This document shows positions 62,877-64,000 of a stretch of 64,000 nt of DNA, piece after piece. The translations under genes and the position numbers were made by a program. Source of the stretch: Periconia sp. R9002 (Eukaryota; Ascomycota; Dothideomycetes; Pleosporales; Periconiaceae). The first letter of the stretch is position 1. Every line of letters begins with the position of its first letter. Below the pieces are notes generated by a model. That model ran no database searches, was not told the origin of the DNA, and worked only from the letters and a program-made list of their open reading frames with translations. The stretch is from the NCBI GenBank assembly GCA_023627715.1, contig JAMAHW010000023.1, positions 248,001 through 312,000 of the forward strand, in the 5' to 3' direction.

Positions 62877-64000
62877 CTACCCACCCTCAACATACCCCTC
62901 AAAGACCCCGCCATAAAACCTCCTCCCCACATCCCTATGACTCCGGATCTTAGTCCTCAACTGCACCTCACCCCAAACCTCATACCTCCCCTCCAACCAC
63001 GCCGAATCCACCCTCCTTCCCTCCGCACTCTCCTCCCCCTCATCACCCAACCCTTCACACTCATCCTTACCCCTCCATCTCCCCTCCCTAAAATGCGCCC
63101 CAAACCCACCCACCGCCTCCCCCTTCGTCAAATTCCGCCTCAACCCCAGAAAAAATGGCACCGAGAAGCGTTCATTCGGCGTCCCGAGCACGCGATGCAC
63201 CGTCGCCTTGCACACACCGTTGGTGATGACTTCGAAGCCTTGACCGATGTTAACGACGAGGGATCCAGGGAGGTTGGGCACGTCGATCCAATCGCCGCGT
63301 TTGTTGAGTGCCTGGAGACCGCCGATATGAGAGGGTGAGGCTTGGAGGAGGAAGGTGAACCAGCCGGAGGAGTCTTTGTGCGGGCCTACGCCTTGTGGTG
63401 TGTGTTGAGTGGTGGAGGAGGAAGGGGGGATAGGAGGGTAGTGGATTAGTTTGAGACGGTGCGTGTCGCTTAGGTATGTGTGCAGCGCTGTCGGGGGGAG
63501 ATTGAGGGATTCAGCGACAAGGGTGAGGAAGGTGGTGCTTAGATGTGTGAGGGCGGTTATGTATGTTTCGACGATGGGTTTGAGGTCGGGGAAGGAAGGG
63601 GGGTATTGGTTTGGTCCTTTGAGGTGTTCGTAGAGTGGTTCGTCGGGGTTGAGGGTACGGGTTTTGCCGTTTTTGGTGACGGTTGATGGGGCGAAGGTGT
63701 GGGGTGTGCAGAGCTCGAATTGCTCGCGGAGATCGGCGGCGCCGGCTGTGGTTTCGCTGCCTGTGTCGCTGTACCCTAGGAAGTGCGGAGAGTTTTCGAG
63801 GGCGGAGGCTTGTTTGGAGGGGAGAGGGAGGGCGAAGAGGGCGGGGAGCGCATTGGTGAGGGAGGTGATGGTAGATGGAGGGATGTTGTGGTTGGTTATG
63901 TAGAGGAAGCCGATGGAGACGAGGGCGTGGCGGAGTTGGGAGAGGAGTTTGGGTTTGGTGGTTGGGGAGGCGGCGAGGGAGAGGTCGATTGTGGGGATGG
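62877..64000 (-). CDS. 2-oxoglutarate/Fe(II)-dependent dioxygenase, isopenicillin-N-synthase-like (partial)
   Basis: The C-terminal ~374 residues of a non-haem iron dioxygenase; the start lies beyond the right edge of the window. The frame is open with no stop from the edge to 62877. The N-terminal DIOX_N part reads IPTIDLSLAAS near the edge, then LRHALVSIGFLYITNHNIP. The jelly-roll core has the iron ligands: His and Asp of GPHKDSSGWFTFLLQ, the distal His in CKATVHRVLGTP, and the 2-oxoglutarate-binding Arg of NERFSVPFF. IGGLQALNKRGDWIDVPNLPGSLVVNIGQGFEV is typical. The end VWGEVQLRTKIRSHRDVGRRFY resembles fungal relatives. The substrate is unknown; no biosynthetic neighbours are visible in the window. 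Confidence 0.9.
   Translation of the reverse strand, partial: IPTIDLSLAASPTTKPKLLSQLRHALVSIGFLYITNHNIPPSTITSLTNALPALFALPLPSKQASALENSPHFLGYSDTGSETTAGAADLREQFELCTPHTFAPSTVTKNGKTRTLNPDEPLYEHLKGPNQYPPSFPDLKPIVETYITALTHLSTTFLTLVAESLNLPPTALHTYLSDTHRLKLIHYPPIPPSSSTTQHTPQGVGPHKDSSGWFTFLLQASPSHIGGLQALNKRGDWIDVPNLPGSLVVNIGQGFEVITNGVCKATVHRVLGTPNERFSVPFFLGLRRNLTKGEAVGGFGAHFREGRWRGKDECEGLGDEGEESAEGRRVDSAWLEGRYEVWGEVQLRTKIRSHRDVGRRFYGGVFEGYVEGG

Overview
This window is nuclear DNA from a filamentous ascomycete (Pezizomycotina, most likely a Dothideomycete). The evidence is short 40-140 bp introns with GT..AG ends and CTAAC-like branch sites, tRNA genes with eukaryotic box A/B sequence (one with an anticodon-loop intron), fungal-only families (DUF7708-NACHT protein, CFEM-like surface protein, Ima1, Nem1), and Pol III T-run terminators. 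Genes are single, on both strands, with no operons. Gene models were joined by hand from splice sites that keep the reading frame; start codons and splice sites are predictions.

Layout. 1-3.2 kb: gene-poor, with short duplications and a striking one-strand repetition of the heptamer AATATGT. 3.2-10.8 kb, minus strand: a DMT/EamA transporter, a gene-free stretch, a PNGase A-like glycoamidase and a small conserved protein. 13.2-18.7 kb: a mitochondrial DUF1279 protein, a microsatellite-rich gap, a DUF1761-like membrane protein and a membrane-anchored Dabb protein. 18.75-19.0 kb: a 246 bp MITE-like element with 32 bp inverted ends. 19.5-28.1 kb: tRNA-Asn, a class-III aminotransferase, a weak repeat-bearing gene, glutaredoxin 5, an unknown protein, ribosomal protein uS12/Rps23 and an unknown fungal protein. 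28.5-37.4 kb: an anion:cation symporter (MFS), an F-box protein, cytochrome c peroxidase, tRNA-Asp and Alg14. 37.7-41.9 kb: eIF2B-beta and Nem1 phosphatase, divergent. 43.2-46.5 kb: an NLR-like DUF7708-NACHT protein, followed by long microsatellites. 48.8-52.7 kb: mitoribosomal protein uL24m and inner-nuclear-membrane protein Ima1, divergent. 53.6-64 kb: a more accessory-looking region with an F-box pseudogene, an F-box gene with a 45 bp tandem repeat, a patatin-like phospholipase, a CFEM-like membrane protein, and a 2-oxoglutarate/Fe(II) oxygenase running off the right edge.

The core genes cover unrelated housekeeping jobs: mitochondrial redox and Fe-S biogenesis (Ccp1, Grx5), mitochondrial translation (uL24m), cytosolic translation (uS12, eIF2B-beta, two tRNAs), N-glycan synthesis and removal (Alg14, PNGase A-like), and nuclear-envelope/lipid control (Nem1, Ima1). 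There is no biosynthetic cluster. The accessory content most likely to be lineage-specific is the NLR-like gene, the patatin gene and the decaying F-box locus.
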